From Actinomycetota bacterium (GTDB lineage: Bacteria > Actinomycetota > Actinomycetes > S36-B12 > UBA5976), in assembly GCA_026392515.1 (NCBI GenBank), contig JAPLBY010000011.1, positions 1 through 64,000 of the forward strand: a stretch of DNA of 64,000 nucleotides, written 5' to 3'. The position numbers were made by a program, and so were the translations under genes. Numbering within the stretch: the stretch's first letter is position 1; each line of letters begins with the position of its first letter. Below the pieces are notes generated by a model. That model had not been told where the DNA came from, did no database searches, and saw only the letters and a list, made by a program, of their open reading frames with translations. Positions 45,578 to 55,491 of the stretch are shown here, piece after piece.

Positions 45578-46795
45578 TTAGGCCGACATTGCTTTCTGTA
45601 GGTTTTCATTTATAGCAGCTAAGAAATCTTCAGTTGTTAAGTAAGACTGTTCTTTACTAATTAGCAAAGCAAGATCTTTTGTCATCTTGCCGCTTTCTAC
45701 AGTTTCAATGCAGACGCGCTCTAGAGTTTCCGCAAACTTTGTAACCTCAGGTGTGCCATCTAACTTGCCACGATGTGCCAGACCTTGAGTCCAAGCAAAG
45801 ATTGAAGCAATTGGATTCGTTGAGGTTGGCTTACCTTGCTGATGCTGGCGGTAGTGACGAGTCACAGTGCCATGTGCTGCTTCGGCTTCAACGGTCTTAC
45901 CGTCTGGAGTCATTAGTACAGAAGTCATTAGTCCAAGCGAACCAAAGCCTTGGGCCACAGTGTCTGACTGCACGTCACCGTCATAGTTCTTACAAGCCCA
46001 GACATAGCCACCTTCCCATTTAAGAGCGGAAGCAACCATGTCATCGATCAATCGATGTTCGTAGGTTAAGCCAGCAGCATCGAAGTCAGCTTTGAATTCT
46101 TTTTCAAAGACTTCTTGGAAAATATCTTTGAACTGACCGTCATAAGCCTTCAAGATTGTGTTCTTGGTTGAAAGGTAAACCGGGTAATTGCGTCCCAAAC
46201 CATAGCGAAGCGAAGCGCGAGCAAACTCGCGAATTGATTCATCCAAGTTGTACATTCCCATCGCAACACCTGAAGCTGGGAAGTCAAATATATTCAATTC
46301 CATCGGTTCGCCGCCATCAGCCGGTGTGAAGGTCATTGTTAATGAACCTGCGCCCGGAATCTTTACATCAGTTGCTTTGTACTGATCACCAAAAGCATGG
46401 CGACCAACAATGATTGGCTTAGTCCAGCCTGGTACCAATCTTGGGATATTGCTGATGATGATTGGCTCACGGAAGATTACGCCACCAAGAATGTTGCGGA
46501 TAGTTCCGTTAGGTGACTTCCACATTTTCTTTAGGCCGAACTCTTCGACTCGAGCTTCATCTGGAGTGATAGTTGCGCACTTGATTCCAACGCCATGCTT
46601 CTTGATTGCGTTGGCCGCATCAATTGTCACCTGATCGTCAGTTGCATCGCGGTTTTCCATGCCCAAGTCGTAGTAATCGATGTTGACATCCAAATAAGGC
46701 AAAATCAGTTGCTCTTTAATGAACGACCAAATGATGCGTGTCATCTCGTCGCCGTCTAGATCAACAACAGTTCCTTGCACTTTAATTTTTGACAT
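45578..46795 (-). CDS. icd: NADP-dependent isocitrate dehydrogenase (homodimeric, eukaryotic-like type)
   Basis: 405-aa enzyme converting isocitrate to 2-oxoglutarate and CO2. N-terminal [13 protein letters not shown], substrate loop [19 protein letters not shown], cofactor region [19 protein letters not shown] (His/Arg typical for NADP) show the dimeric type II subfamily, distinct from the 740-aa monomeric enzyme of many actinobacteria. AAGGAAAAG before the ATG is a normal Shine-Dalgarno. It follows mdh by 30 nt and forms mdh-icd-xthA. Confidence 0.96.
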   Translation of the reverse strand: MSKIKVQGTVVDLDGDEMTRIIWSFIKEQLILPYLDVNIDYYDLGMENRDATDDQVTIDAANAIKKHGVGIKCATITPDEARVEEFGLKKMWKSPNGTIRNILGGVIFREPIIISNIPRLVPGWTKPIIVGRHAFGDQYKATDVKIPGAGSLTMTFTPADGGEPMELNIFDFPASGVAMGMYNLDESIREFARASLRYGLGRNYPVYLSTKNTILKAYDGQFKDIFQEVFEKEFKADFDAAGLTYEHRLIDDMVASALKWEGGYVWACKNYDGDVQSDTVAQGFGSLGLMTSVLMTPDGKTVEAEAAHGTVTRHYRQHQQGKPTSTNPIASIFAWTQGLAHRGKLDGTPEVTKFAETLERVCIETVESGKMTKDLALLISKEQSYLTTEDFLAAINENLQKAMSA

Positions 46796-46825
46796 TTACT
46801 TTTCCTTAATGGATGTCTAAAAAAC

Positions 46826-47776
46826 TTATAGTCCGGCTACGTCAGCTTGTTTTTCACGAACTGCCTCAGATGCAGCCTTCAATTCAGCAAGCTCTGAGTC
46901 AGTTAGTTTGGTTTCAACTACCTTTGTGACGCCACCCTTACCGATTTGAGCTTCGACGCCTAGGTAAACACCTTCGATGCCATACTCGCCATCAACCCAA
47001 GCGCACACTGGCATTACTGCGCCGGAATTTTCAATTACAGCTTTTGCCATTCGTGCAGCTGCAGCTGAAGGAGCGTAATAAGCCGAACCTGTCTTAAGAA
47101 GTGCAACAACTTCAGCGCCACCGTTACGAGTGCGAACTACAAGTTCTTCGATTTTGTCAGCAGGCAAAAGATCGGCAAGTGGCTTGCCATCTACTGTGCA
47201 GCGAGATGGAACTGGAACCATGGTGTCGCCATGTGAACCAAGAGTAAGAGTCTGCACCGATGCAACTGGAACCTTAAGTTCTTCAGCAACAAAGTGAGTG
47301 AAGCGTGCGGTGTCTAGCATTCCTGCTTGACCAAGTACGCGCTCCTTAGGGAATCCGCTTGCAAGTTGGGTAAGTGCAGTCATTTCATCAAGTGGATTTG
47401 AGACCACAATGATTACTGCGTTTGGTGCATGCTTAGCAATGTTTTCTGCAACGCCGCGAACGATCTTTGCATTTGTTTCAATCAAATCCATGCGGCTCAT
47501 GCCAGGCTTACGAGGTAGTCCAGCGGTAATGATCACTACGTCAGAGCCAGCAATTGCTTCGTAGCCTGCGCCATCAACGGTTGTGGTCTGGCCAACAATC
47601 TTGGTTTCAAATCCTTCGATTGATCGCGACTGATTCATATCGAGAGCTAAGCCTTCAGACTTGCCATCGAGAATGTCTGTTAAGACAACAGTGTCGACGA
47701 TGTTGTATTCAGCAATACGTTGTGCTGTTGTTGATCCGTAGAAACCAGCACCTACGACGGTAACTTTGCCAGCCAT
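46826..47776 (-). CDS. mdh: Malate dehydrogenase (LDH-like type)
   Basis: 316-aa NAD-dependent enzyme of the LDH-like MDH group: VTVVGAGFYGSTTAQ nucleotide fold, substrate-specificity loop AGLPRKPGMSRMDLIETN (Arg for dicarboxylates), VVSNPLDEMT, and the catalytic TLGSHGDTMVP. Many actinobacteria use a different, cytosolic-type MDH or Mqo; this one fits the type seen in Bacillus and Streptomyces. AAGGA precedes the ATG by about 6 nt. A 14-bp palindrome lies 23 nt upstream of the start and may be an operator. Confidence 0.95.
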   Translation of the reverse strand: MAGKVTVVGAGFYGSTTAQRIAEYNIVDTVVLTDILDGKSEGLALDMNQSRSIEGFETKIVGQTTTVDGAGYEAIAGSDVVIITAGLPRKPGMSRMDLIETNAKIVRGVAENIAKHAPNAVIIVVSNPLDEMTALTQLASGFPKERVLGQAGMLDTARFTHFVAEELKVPVASVQTLTLGSHGDTMVPVPSRCTVDGKPLADLLPADKIEELVVRTRNGGAEVVALLKTGSAYYAPSAAAARMAKAVIENSGAVMPVCAWVDGEYGIEGVYLGVEAQIGKGGVTKVVETKLTDSELAELKAASEAVREKQADVAGL

Positions 47777-47799
47777 GAAAATTCCTTTGTGTGAAAGTA

Positions 47800-47813
47800 T
47801 CTTGACGTCAAGA
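47800..47813. promoter_or_regulatory. Palindrome in the mdh promoter, candidate operator
   Basis: TCTTGACGTCAAGA, a perfect 14-bp palindrome 23 nt upstream of the mdh ATG (47776), flanked by further imperfect symmetry (GTA... /...CAC). Directly next to it toward mdh is TACTTT, a possible -10, so a protein bound here would cover the promoter. Confidence 0.5.
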
Positions 47814-47879
47814 CACTTAAATCTTAGTCCCTTTAGCGATAGTGCGAGTATCTGGATATGGCCTGCCGGTCCTGCCAGG

Positions 47880-47892
47880 TTGTACAGTACAA
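47880..47892. promoter_or_regulatory. Palindrome upstream of HAD dehalogenase-like gene
   Basis: TTGTACAGTACAA, a perfect 13-nt palindrome centred 43 nt upstream of the ATG at 47929. It contains TACAGT, a TANNNT hexamer that could be the -10, so it could be an operator overlapping the promoter. Confidence 0.4.
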
Positions 47893-47928
47893 ATCACAGC
47901 ACTAAACAATTCATTCTTGGAGGGTTCG

Positions 47929-48624
47929 ATGGTCGATTACCAGGCATACGACGCACTAACTTTTGATTGCTACGGCACTCTGATCGACTGGGAATCTGGA
48001 ATTCTGGCGGGACTTCGAGCGGCCTTAGGTTCCGAGGTTGCGCAAGCAACTGACGCCGAACTACTCGGCGAATTCTCGACACATGAACACGATGCTGAAG
48101 TGCCATATAAGGGTTACCGCGAAGTGCTTGGTCTGACTTTGCGCATGCTTGCGTCTGCTCGCGGAATTACGACTACCCCAGAACAAGAAGCGCAATTTGG
48201 TGGCAGCGTTGTTGATTGGCCAGCTTTCCCAGATTCACATGATGCCCTTGTTGAACTTCAAAAGCATTACAAACTTGTCGTAATTACAAACTGCGATGAT
48301 GACCTATTTGCCGCCTCGGCAGAACGCCTTGGAATTAAGTTTGATGAAGTCATCACTGCGCAGCAAGTTGGGTCATACAAGCCAAACATCGATAACTTCC
48401 ACTTCGCACACGCAAAAGTGGAACGCACCCTAGGTATTACTAAGGATCACATTTTGCATGTGGCACAAAGTTTGTTCCATGATCACGGCCCTGCAAAAAG
48501 TATTGGTATGACTACGGTTCACATCAAGCGTCGCGGAAATGGCGCAGCGCCTGCGGCAAGTGCAGCTCCAGATCAGGTTTTCCCTGACATGGCATCATTC
48601 GCGTCTGCGGTTACTGGGTCTTAG
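47929..48624 (+). CDS. HAD hydrolase, 2-haloacid-dehalogenase-like
   Basis: 231-aa HAD protein with motif I ALTFDCYGTLIDWESG (the FDxYGTLxD variant of L-2-haloacid dehalogenases), ITNCDDD, and QVGSYKPNIDNF with motif III Lys; motif IV is HVAQSLFHDHGPAKSIGM. True dehalogenation is not implied; many relatives are phosphatases. The start is the ATG at 47929, 4 nt after GGAGGG (47919-47924); an in-frame ATG at 47842 has no ribosome-binding site and would place the promoter palindrome inside the gene. It overlaps the convergent transporter gene by 14 nt. Confidence 0.88.
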   Translation: MVDYQAYDALTFDCYGTLIDWESGILAGLRAALGSEVAQATDAELLGEFSTHEHDAEVPYKGYREVLGLTLRMLASARGITTTPEQEAQFGGSVVDWPAFPDSHDALVELQKHYKLVVITNCDDDLFAASAERLGIKFDEVITAQQVGSYKPNIDNFHFAHAKVERTLGITKDHILHVAQSLFHDHGPAKSIGMTTVHIKRRGNGAAPAASAAPDQVFPDMASFASAVTGS

Positions 48625-49582
48625 TTTTCTTTTTACCACTGGCCAGAACTACTGCGGCACCAGTTATTGAAATTCCAAGTAGTAACTGCCATGTGATGTT
48701 TGTTGATGCAGTTGGAAACAGCACGTCCATCAAGATTGCGCCTGACAACTGTCCTACGACAGAGGTAAGCGTGAATAGAAATACGCCAAGAGTTTTTGCC
48801 ATGAACGACGCAGTCAAAACAAACAGCACGCCAAACGGCCCACCAAGCCAAATGACTGGATTCTCCCAAGGCATCGGAGGAACATTGAAGCTTTGTGGGT
48901 TTACCTGATGGGCAACCGCGTAAACAACTACCAAGGTGATGAAGCCAACAATAAAGTTAACCATTGTTGCGGCTGCTGGTTGTCCGGTGTGATTTGCGAT
49001 CTGACCATTAAGTGCCGGCTGAGTTGAAACCAATGCACCGGCTGCGAATGAAATTAGCACCGCGCCGAACGCGAACTGCCCAGTTGAATCCTGGCCGAGC
49101 ACTGAAACCAAGACTCCAACTATGCCCAAAATTGCTGCGCCGATTCTCATAAGAGTTACTGGTTGTTTGCCAGCTGGACCAATTCCTGCTTTGTCTACCA
49201 ACAGAGCTGCCGAAGTCTGACCAGCAACTGCTGCCACAGTGAAGATTGCAACACCAATAACTTGCACCAAACTGCTTTGGCTGGCCACAAAGAATGCACC
49301 CGATAAACCGCCAAACAACTGCCAGCGCTTAAGTCTTCCTTCGCGAACCAATCGAGGGATGCTGATGAATCCCTGTCGGATTGGACTACTGAAAATCATC
49401 ATTACGGACAAAACAATTAATCCGGTTGTGAAGTTAATCAAGGCAGTGATCAACGGATTCTCAGTGTAAGTATTTAGCTCACTGTTGATCGAGGATTGCG
49501 CAGTAATGATTATGGAAGCGATGAACGTAATGACGATATGGGAGAACTTTGCTTTTTCCAGAGTTCCAGAAGACTGTGTCAT
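48611..49582 (-). CDS. DMT-superfamily permease, YdcZ/DUF606-like
   Basis: 323-aa membrane protein with about ten helices in two related halves, each with the pattern of the DUF606/YdcZ family (NPLITALINFTTGLIVL, ALVSTQPALNGQIANHTGQPAAATMVNFIVGF in two blocks; VVGQLSGAILMDVLFP). Usual YdcZ units are about 150 aa; this is the fused double-length form. Substrate unknown. I prefer the ATG at 49582 to the TTG at 49612, which overlaps the upstream gene. Confidence 0.85.
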   Translation of the reverse strand: MTQSSGTLEKAKFSHIVITFIASIIITAQSSINSELNTYTENPLITALINFTTGLIVLSVMMIFSSPIRQGFISIPRLVREGRLKRWQLFGGLSGAFFVASQSSLVQVIGVAIFTVAAVAGQTSAALLVDKAGIGPAGKQPVTLMRIGAAILGIVGVLVSVLGQDSTGQFAFGAVLISFAAGALVSTQPALNGQIANHTGQPAAATMVNFIVGFITLVVVYAVAHQVNPQSFNVPPMPWENPVIWLGGPFGVLFVLTASFMAKTLGVFLFTLTSVVGQLSGAILMDVLFPTASTNITWQLLLGISITGAAVVLASGKKKTKTQ

Positions 49583-49586
49583 TTGA

Positions 49587-49859
49587 TTACTTACTTCCCT
49601 GCGGCACAACAATCGCCAAAATTAGAAGAAATGTTCCAAGTGTTGCCAGCACAGTTAGATCTACTCTGCGCCTTCGGACTCTTAACAATCCCGCGGCTGA
49701 ATCTGGTAACCGCAATCTCAAAATAAATGCAAGTAAAACACTTAGCGAAAGAAGGATGGCACCAAATCGAAAATCGACGTAAACAACAACAAATAGCGAA
49801 GCCAGAATTCCTAAATAGACACTCAGGATTGGCCATTGCTGCTTTACAAAGGTTTTCAT
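49587..49859 (-). CDS. DUF3017-like small membrane protein
   Basis: 90-aa protein with three hydrophobic helices (about 9-27, 32-47 and 67-85) and an Arg-rich loop RLRLPDSAAGLLRVRRRRVD. Topology and location after purH match the actinobacterial DUF3017 family. Function unknown. The YdcZ-like gene follows 4 nt later. Confidence 0.82.
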   Translation of the reverse strand: MKTFVKQQWPILSVYLGILASLFVVVYVDFRFGAILLSLSVLLAFILRLRLPDSAAGLLRVRRRRVDLTVLATLGTFLLILAIVVPQGSK

Positions 49860-49887
49860 AACTTGCCCATCCTGCCACTGTTTGTTG

Positions 49888-49907
49888 GCCTGCGGTGGGA
49901 TGCAGGC
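49888..49907 (-). terminator. Hairpin downstream of purH
   Basis: GCCTGC at 49888-49893 and GCAGGC at 49902-49907, 6-bp GC-rich stem with an 8-nt loop, 12 nt past the purH stop. No U-tract. It may reduce read-through into the DUF3017-like gene. Confidence 0.4.
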
Positions 49908-49919
49908 AAATGCTTTTAC

Positions 49920-51491
49920 TTAATGGAAGAAATGCCTGGTGCCCGTGAAGTACATAGTGATGCCTGCTTTGTTGGCTGCAGCGATTACTTCTTCATCACG
50001 CACTGACCCGCCGGGTTGAACCACTGCACTAATTCCAGCATTCAATAAGACTTCTAACCCATCGGCAAATGGAAAGAAAGCATCGCTAGCAGCGACACTC
50101 TTCTTGGCGCGATCGGAACCCGCTCTGGAGACCGCAAGTCGAGCTGAATCAACTCGATTAACTTGTCCCATGCCAATTCCAACTGCTGCCAAATCTTTAG
50201 CCAATAAAATCCCGTTTGATTTAACGCATCGTGAAGCCCGCCAAGCGAACTCTAAGTCCGCCAGAGTTTTTGCATCAGCTGCCGAACCTGAAACCAATTG
50301 CCAATTGCCAACCTCGTCACCAGGACTTTGGAATCGATCTTGTGATTGCAAAAGCATGCCACCTGATATCGGTCGCATCTCAGCGTGAATTCCAACAGCT
50401 GGCGCAACGACCTTAAGGATTCGGATGTTTGCCTTTTCCGTTAGGACAACAAGTGCATCTTGATCAAAATCTGGAGCCACAATTACTTCAGTAAAGATTT
50501 CTGAAACTGCAAGTGCCATTTCTTTGGTTACCTTTTGATTGGTGGCAATCACACCACCAAATGCCGATACCGGATCTGTGGCGTTTGCTTTCAGGTAAGC
50601 CTGCGCAATGTCTTTATCGCTTGCGACACCACAAGGATTTGCGTGCTTGATGATCGCAACGGTTGGTGTCTTGTGATCATAAGCGGCTCGATACGCAGCA
50701 TCAGCGTCTACAAAATTGTTGTATGACATTTCTTTGCCATGAAGTTGTTCGGCCTGAGCGATTCCAGTGTTGCCAAACTTTGCAACATATAGAGCTGCGT
50801 CCTGATGTGGATTCTCGCCGTAACGCAAAGTCTGCGCGCGCTCCCAAACTCCCCCAACCCAGGCTGGAAAACCAACTTGAGAAGGATCTGAATCTGGTAA
50901 GACTACCGACGCTAGCCAACTCGAAACTGCAACATCATATTGCGCAACATGTTGAAAGGCCAGAGTTGCAAGCGCCACGCGCTGAGTTTTCGTGAAGCCA
51001 TCACTCTTTACTGCATCGAGTACCGAGGAATAAGATGCTGGGTCAACTACTACCGCAACATTTGCGTGGTTCTTTGCACTGGCTCGAACCATTGCAGGTC
51101 CGCCAATATCAATTTGCTCAATGCATTCTTCGATGCTGGCGCCGGAGGCAACGGTTTGGGCAAATGGATAAAGGTTTACAACAACTAACTCGAACGCTTC
51201 AATTCCAAGTTCCAAAAGTTGGGCTACGTGTTCAGGCTTACGCATATCCGCCAGCAGTCCGCCATGAATTTTTGGATGTAAAGTTTTTACTCTGCCATCA
51301 AGCGACTCAGGAAATCCCGTTACATCTTTAACTTCAGTTACCGGAATCCCAAGAGCTGCAATGTTCGCCGCAGTGCTGCCAGTAGAAACAATCTTTACGC
51401 CAGCTTCATGTAGCCCTTGAGCAAGTTCGGTCAGACCTGTTTTGTCATAAACGCTGATAAGCGCTCGGGTAACTTTGCGGGTTTGCGTCAT
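49920..51491 (-). CDS. purH: Bifunctional AICAR formyltransferase / IMP cyclohydrolase
   Basis: 523-aa enzyme of the last two steps of IMP synthesis. N-terminal cyclohydrolase domain: [53 protein letters not shown] (split). C-terminal formyltransferase: [24 protein letters not shown], and the final [13 protein letters not shown] with [18 protein letters not shown]. The start overlaps the purN stop by 4 nt. Confidence 0.97.
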   Translation of the reverse strand: MTQTRKVTRALISVYDKTGLTELAQGLHEAGVKIVSTGSTAANIAALGIPVTEVKDVTGFPESLDGRVKTLHPKIHGGLLADMRKPEHVAQLLELGIEAFELVVVNLYPFAQTVASGASIEECIEQIDIGGPAMVRASAKNHANVAVVVDPASYSSVLDAVKSDGFTKTQRVALATLAFQHVAQYDVAVSSWLASVVLPDSDPSQVGFPAWVGGVWERAQTLRYGENPHQDAALYVAKFGNTGIAQAEQLHGKEMSYNNFVDADAAYRAAYDHKTPTVAIIKHANPCGVASDKDIAQAYLKANATDPVSAFGGVIATNQKVTKEMALAVSEIFTEVIVAPDFDQDALVVLTEKANIRILKVVAPAVGIHAEMRPISGGMLLQSQDRFQSPGDEVGNWQLVSGSAADAKTLADLEFAWRASRCVKSNGILLAKDLAAVGIGMGQVNRVDSARLAVSRAGSDRAKKSVAASDAFFPFADGLEVLLNAGISAVVQPGGSVRDEEVIAAANKAGITMYFTGTRHFFH

Positions 51492-52060
51492 TTTAAAGTC
51501 ACCTTCCCGTTTGCAATGTCACTTACTGTTGCTACCAACAGTTCGCGTTCGGCCTGCTTGATTCGTTCGTGAAGTGAGACCTCTGTGTCACCTGGCTCAA
51601 CCTTAACTTTGACCTGGCCAATCACTTCACCCGTATCGACGCCTTTGTCTACAAAGTGAATAGTTGCACCTGTTTGTGAAACACCGGCAGCCAGTGCGTC
51701 TCGCACTGCATGAGCTCCTGGAAAATCCGGAAGTAATGCGGGGTGGGTATTGATGATTTTTCCCTGATGAAAACGCAAAACAACTGGACCAAGTATTTTC
51801 ATAAATCCAGCGGAAACAATCAGTGAAGGCTTTAGTCGACTTAACTCAGTAGCTAAATTCTGATCCCACTTAATTCGATCCTCGAGCAGTGGCACAACGG
51901 TTACTGGAATTCCTAGTTCCCGAGCGCGCTCACATGCTGGAACCTCAGCCTCAGAAATGAGACCTACGATTTGAATGCCAATTTGCCCTGCTTGATTTGC
52001 TAGGGCGGCAAAAAGTGTGCCTGTGCCCGATGCCAATACAACTACGCGAAAATTCGCCAC
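51488..52060 (-). CDS. purN: Phosphoribosylglycinamide formyltransferase 1
   Basis: 190-aa folate-dependent GAR transformylase. [13 protein letters not shown] at the start, [14 protein letters not shown], the active-site block [24 protein letters not shown] (Asn/His; split) and VDTGEVIGQ with the catalytic Asp. The GTG at 52060 follows the DUF6350-like gene by 9 nt; TAGACT 6 nt before it contains that gene's stop codon. It is coupled to purH downstream. Confidence 0.95.
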   Translation of the reverse strand: MANFRVVVLASGTGTLFAALANQAGQIGIQIVGLISEAEVPACERARELGIPVTVVPLLEDRIKWDQNLATELSRLKPSLIVSAGFMKILGPVVLRFHQGKIINTHPALLPDFPGAHAVRDALAAGVSQTGATIHFVDKGVDTGEVIGQVKVKVEPGDTEVSLHERIKQAERELLVATVSDIANGKVTLK

Positions 52061-52066
52061 TAGTTA

Positions 52067-52072
52067 AGTCTA
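52067..52072 (-). promoter_or_regulatory. -10 hexamer for leaderless purN, overlapping upstream stop codon
   Basis: TAGACT, 6 nt before the GTG at 52060; TAG at 52070-52072 ends the PerM-like gene. No Shine-Dalgarno in the spacer TAACTA. Confidence 0.5.
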
Positions 52073-53347
52073 TTTTGTAATTGCTTCGCGATTGAACCAA
52101 CAGTGCAGAAGTGACATTACGGTCCGCGGAATAACAAGAGTAAGTAGCGCTGAAAGCCCACATACCGCGATCGCGGCAACTGCGACTTCTGTCGGCACTG
52201 GTCCGACGAACTTCAAATATCCGGTACCAAGTGAGCCACTTGATGCTGCTGCTGCGATCCAAACGAATATTGAGAGCAAACCAACTGATACCAACAATGT
52301 GACTACTTCTCGCCAGCGAACTACGAAGGAGAGAGCGATCGCAATCGAGTCGCCTTGGGCTGACCATCTCTCGCGCGGCATCAAGAAATAAATTGCGATA
52401 CCAATCAGAATTGGCACCAACACAAAATATGCTGCAAGCGCCGCCGATTCACTAGGCAAGATCGATAGCAATGGAAAAGCAGGTAGCGCTCCCGGGCTGG
52501 CATTTTCTGGAGTGACAACTCCACCGCCAAGCATGATCCCAGGACCTAGCAGATATGACATTGCCCAGACATTTACAGTTGGCAGATATCCGATGCCAAG
52601 TAACGTCATAAAGAATCCGTCAATAAATCCTGGTGCCATAAGTGTTGTGACGGCCCGAACCTGCGCCCAGTTCAGAATTAGTGCAACCGAAGTTAGAAGA
52701 GATCCTGCAATGAACAAAAGCCCAAAAGAAATTACCGCAGGCCTGATTCCATCAACAATAAGTTTTGGCATTGCATCGGTCAGAATCGTTCGTGAAGGTG
52801 CGTAAGTAATTATGCAAACCGAAGTCACCGCAAGGGCAACAAAGAGAGTATGCATTATTGATGAAGTGATGCCGGTGTAGAGATCGTTTGTTGAGCAAAT
52901 CAATCCAATTAGCCCAGCAAGTCCTGCGTAGATCAGACTGATTGAAATTGCAATTCGAATAAAATCAATTGCAGTTTTGGGTTGCGAACTCTTGAGTGCC
53001 CATTGGGTTGCTTTCCATAAAATAAAAACCGGTACTACCAAAAATCCCCAAGGTAGAACACCGATTGTCGTTGTACCGATTACTAATGGGACTAAATGCA
53101 TAACCTGCCAGGCAATTCCAGCAGCTCGAAGAACTTGCACGGTTGATTCACTGCCATGGGCTGCAAACAGCCAGGCCGCCATGATGAATCCCAATGTCAA
53201 AATGTACCCAATGACAACCGCAACGCCAGCGGCTATCGCACCAGCGATCAATGGTGGGTAGTGATTAATGTGATCTTCCGGCACCGGGCGACGCCATTGA
53301 CGCTGAGGCGCGCCTACTGGTCGCTTACGAGGAAGGTCATTGGTCAC
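52070..53347 (-). CDS. PerM-like polytopic membrane protein (DUF6350)
   Basis: 425-aa protein with about ten hydrophobic helices and few charged residues outside the N-terminal KRPVGAPQRQWRRP. The position between sucD and purN is the conserved actinobacterial place of DUF6350 proteins; the mycobacterial member PerM (Rv0955) has a role in cell division and persistence. No catalytic motif is visible, so function here rests on synteny and topology. Confidence 0.8.
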   Translation of the reverse strand: MTNDLPRKRPVGAPQRQWRRPVPEDHINHYPPLIAGAIAAGVAVVIGYILTLGFIMAAWLFAAHGSESTVQVLRAAGIAWQVMHLVPLVIGTTTIGVLPWGFLVVPVFILWKATQWALKSSQPKTAIDFIRIAISISLIYAGLAGLIGLICSTNDLYTGITSSIMHTLFVALAVTSVCIITYAPSRTILTDAMPKLIVDGIRPAVISFGLLFIAGSLLTSVALILNWAQVRAVTTLMAPGFIDGFFMTLLGIGYLPTVNVWAMSYLLGPGIMLGGGVVTPENASPGALPAFPLLSILPSESAALAAYFVLVPILIGIAIYFLMPRERWSAQGDSIAIALSFVVRWREVVTLLVSVGLLSIFVWIAAAASSGSLGTGYLKFVGPVPTEVAVAAIAVCGLSALLTLVIPRTVMSLLHCWFNREAITK

Positions 53348-53395
53348 ACTTAAAATCGTCCCAGTTCAGCCTAAGAAAAGCTGATTCGACACGAA

Positions 53396-54268
53396 TTAAC
53401 GACTGGCTAGGACTTCTCGAACAAGTCTGGCTGCTTCACTTGGAGTTTTTCCAACGCGAACGCCTACTGCTTCAAGTGCATCTTTCTTTGCTGCCGCAGT
53501 TCCAGATGAACCAGAAACAATTGCACCAGCGTGACCCATGGTTTTGCCTTCAGGTGCGGTAAAGCCAGCGACATATCCAATTACTGGCTTTGTTACGTTG
53601 TCCTTAATGAATGCAGCTGCGCGCTCTTCTGCGTCTCCACCGATTTCACCGATCATCACGATGACTTCCGTTTCAGGGTCAGCTTCGAAAGCTGCAAGGC
53701 AATCGATATGTGTGGTTCCAATAATTGGATCGCCACCAATACCAACGCAACTTGAGAATCCAAGATCTCTTAACTCGAACATCATTTGGTAAGTCAGAGT
53801 TCCCGACTTACTAACTAGGCCAATGCGTCCCTTTTTGGTTATGTCTCCTGGAATGATTCCGGCATTGGAAAGTCCTGGACTAATCAAGCCTGGGCAGTTT
53901 GGCCCAACTAGACGAGTCTTACCGGAGTTTTCGGCGTACTGGAAAAATGCAGCAGTGTCGTGAATTGGAATGCCTTCGGTAATTACTACGCATAGTGGAA
54001 TAGCCGCATCTACTGCTTCTATTACTGCAGCCTTTGCAAACTTTGGTGGCACGAAAACAACTGACACATTTGCTCCAGTTGCGGCCATTGCTTCACCCAC
54101 GTTGTTAAAAACTGGAATGCCATCAACTTCTTGGCCACCTTTGCCTGGGGTTACGCCCGCAACAACATTGGTACCGCTGGCCACCATGCGACGGGTGTGC
54201 TTAGTTCCTTCCGAACCAGTCATTCCCTGAACTAAAACTTTGCTATCTGCATTAAGAAAAATTGCCAT
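53396..54268 (-). CDS. sucD: Succinyl-CoA synthetase alpha subunit
   Basis: 290-aa subunit carrying the CoA site and the phospho-histidine. [22 protein letters not shown] (split), [38 protein letters not shown] and the active His in [12 protein letters not shown]. Together with SucC it converts succinyl-CoA to succinate with NTP formation. AGGA 6 nt before the ATG is its Shine-Dalgarno; it starts 8 nt after the sucC stop. Confidence 0.97.
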   Translation of the reverse strand: MAIFLNADSKVLVQGMTGSEGTKHTRRMVASGTNVVAGVTPGKGGQEVDGIPVFNNVGEAMAATGANVSVVFVPPKFAKAAVIEAVDAAIPLCVVITEGIPIHDTAAFFQYAENSGKTRLVGPNCPGLISPGLSNAGIIPGDITKKGRIGLVSKSGTLTYQMMFELRDLGFSSCVGIGGDPIIGTTHIDCLAAFEADPETEVIVMIGEIGGDAEERAAAFIKDNVTKPVIGYVAGFTAPEGKTMGHAGAIVSGSSGTAAAKKDALEAVGVRVGKTPSEAARLVREVLASR

Positions 54269-54276
54269 CAGAAGTC

Positions 54277-55452
54277 CTACTTACCTGCAGCTAGTTGGGC
54301 AACGCGACGAGCGGCATCATCCATGGTTTCAACACGTTCAATTAATGCAATTCCTGATTCATCAAGAATTCGACGACCTTCGACTGCGTTGTTGCCATCA
54401 ATTCGGCAAACAATTGGTTTGGTAATTGGTTCGCCACGTTCGGCAAGCATTCCTACGGCCTGCACAATTCCGTTAGCAACTGCATCGCAAGCTGTAATTC
54501 CACCGAAGACGTTTACAAAAACGGCCTTTACTTCTGGATCACCTAAAACGATGTCCAAACCATTAGCCATAACTTGAGCGCTAGCGCCACCACCAATGTC
54601 AAGGAAGTTTGCTGGCTTAATGCCACCAAACTCTTCGCCTGCATAAGCAACTACATCCAAGGTGGACATAACAAGTCCGGCACCGTTGCCGATAATTCCG
54701 ACTTCGCCTTGAAGTTTTACGTAGTTCAAATCAAATTCTTTGGCGCGCAATTCAATTGGATCAGTTTGTGCATTATCAATAAGTGCAAGGTGTGATTCAT
54801 GACGGTATTGCGCGTTGTCATCTAGCGAAACTTTGCCATCTAGGGCAAGTACTCGGCCATCAGTGATTCTTGCAAGTGGGTTTACTTCAACAAGAGTTGC
54901 ATCTTCTTCAACTAAGACCTTCCAAAGACTCTGCAGCATTTCAATAACCTGATCCCGAACTTCGGCTGGGAACTTTGCCGCATCTGCAATTTCAGTTGCT
55001 TTCTCAAGTGTGCAACCAACTTGTGCATCAACCCGAATCATTGCTAACGCTTCAGGGTTGTTTACAGCAACCTCTTCGATCTCGACGCCGCCTTCAACGC
55101 TGGCCATCGCAAGGAATGTGCGATTGGTGCGATCAAGCAAAAATGAAACGTAATACTCTTCGGCAATGTCTGCAGCTTCAGCAACCAAAACTTTATGGAC
55201 AATGTGTCCCTTGATATCCAATCCAAGAATGTCTTGGGCGCGATCTTTGGCATCACTTGCATTATCAGCAAGCTTTACTCCACCTGCCTTACCACGGCCA
55301 CCGGTCTTGACTTGCGCCTTAACAACAACTGTTGTTCCAATTTCAGTCGCAACGGCATGCGCTTCTTCAGGTGTGAAGCAAACTTTGCCTGGCACTACGG
55401 CTACGCCATGCTTGGCGAATAATTCTTTAGCTTGGTATTCGTATAGATCCAC
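54277..55452 (-). CDS. sucC: Succinyl-CoA synthetase beta subunit
   Basis: 391-aa ATP-grasp subunit: [17 protein letters not shown] start, [20 protein letters not shown] (split), [24 protein letters not shown] (split) and the C-terminal [17 protein letters not shown]. Typical length. GTG start at 55452 without a clear Shine-Dalgarno. The B12-binding mutase subunit lies just upstream (ends 55492), so an enzyme making succinyl-CoA and the enzyme using it appear to share a transcript. Confidence 0.97.
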   Translation of the reverse strand: MDLYEYQAKELFAKHGVAVVPGKVCFTPEEAHAVATEIGTTVVVKAQVKTGGRGKAGGVKLADNASDAKDRAQDILGLDIKGHIVHKVLVAEAADIAEEYYVSFLLDRTNRTFLAMASVEGGVEIEEVAVNNPEALAMIRVDAQVGCTLEKATEIADAAKFPAEVRDQVIEMLQSLWKVLVEEDATLVEVNPLARITDGRVLALDGKVSLDDNAQYRHESHLALIDNAQTDPIELRAKEFDLNYVKLQGEVGIIGNGAGLVMSTLDVVAYAGEEFGGIKPANFLDIGGGASAQVMANGLDIVLGDPEVKAVFVNVFGGITACDAVANGIVQAVGMLAERGEPITKPIVCRIDGNNAVEGRRILDESGIALIERVETMDDAARRVAQLAAGK

Positions 55453-55491
55453 GGTTGGCGGGTCACTCTCTCAATAGCTTGTGACTCAACC

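Noticed and set aside
47861-47880. Near-direct repeat CCTGCCGGT CCTGCCAGG before the HAD-gene palindrome
   Set aside because: Two imperfect 9-nt copies only; too short to separate from chance.
47842-47928. Longer N-terminus (29 extra residues) for the HAD gene
   Set aside because: The upstream ATG lacks a ribosome-binding site, the extra residues do not look like a HAD N-terminus, and GGAGGG lies correctly before the ATG at 47929.
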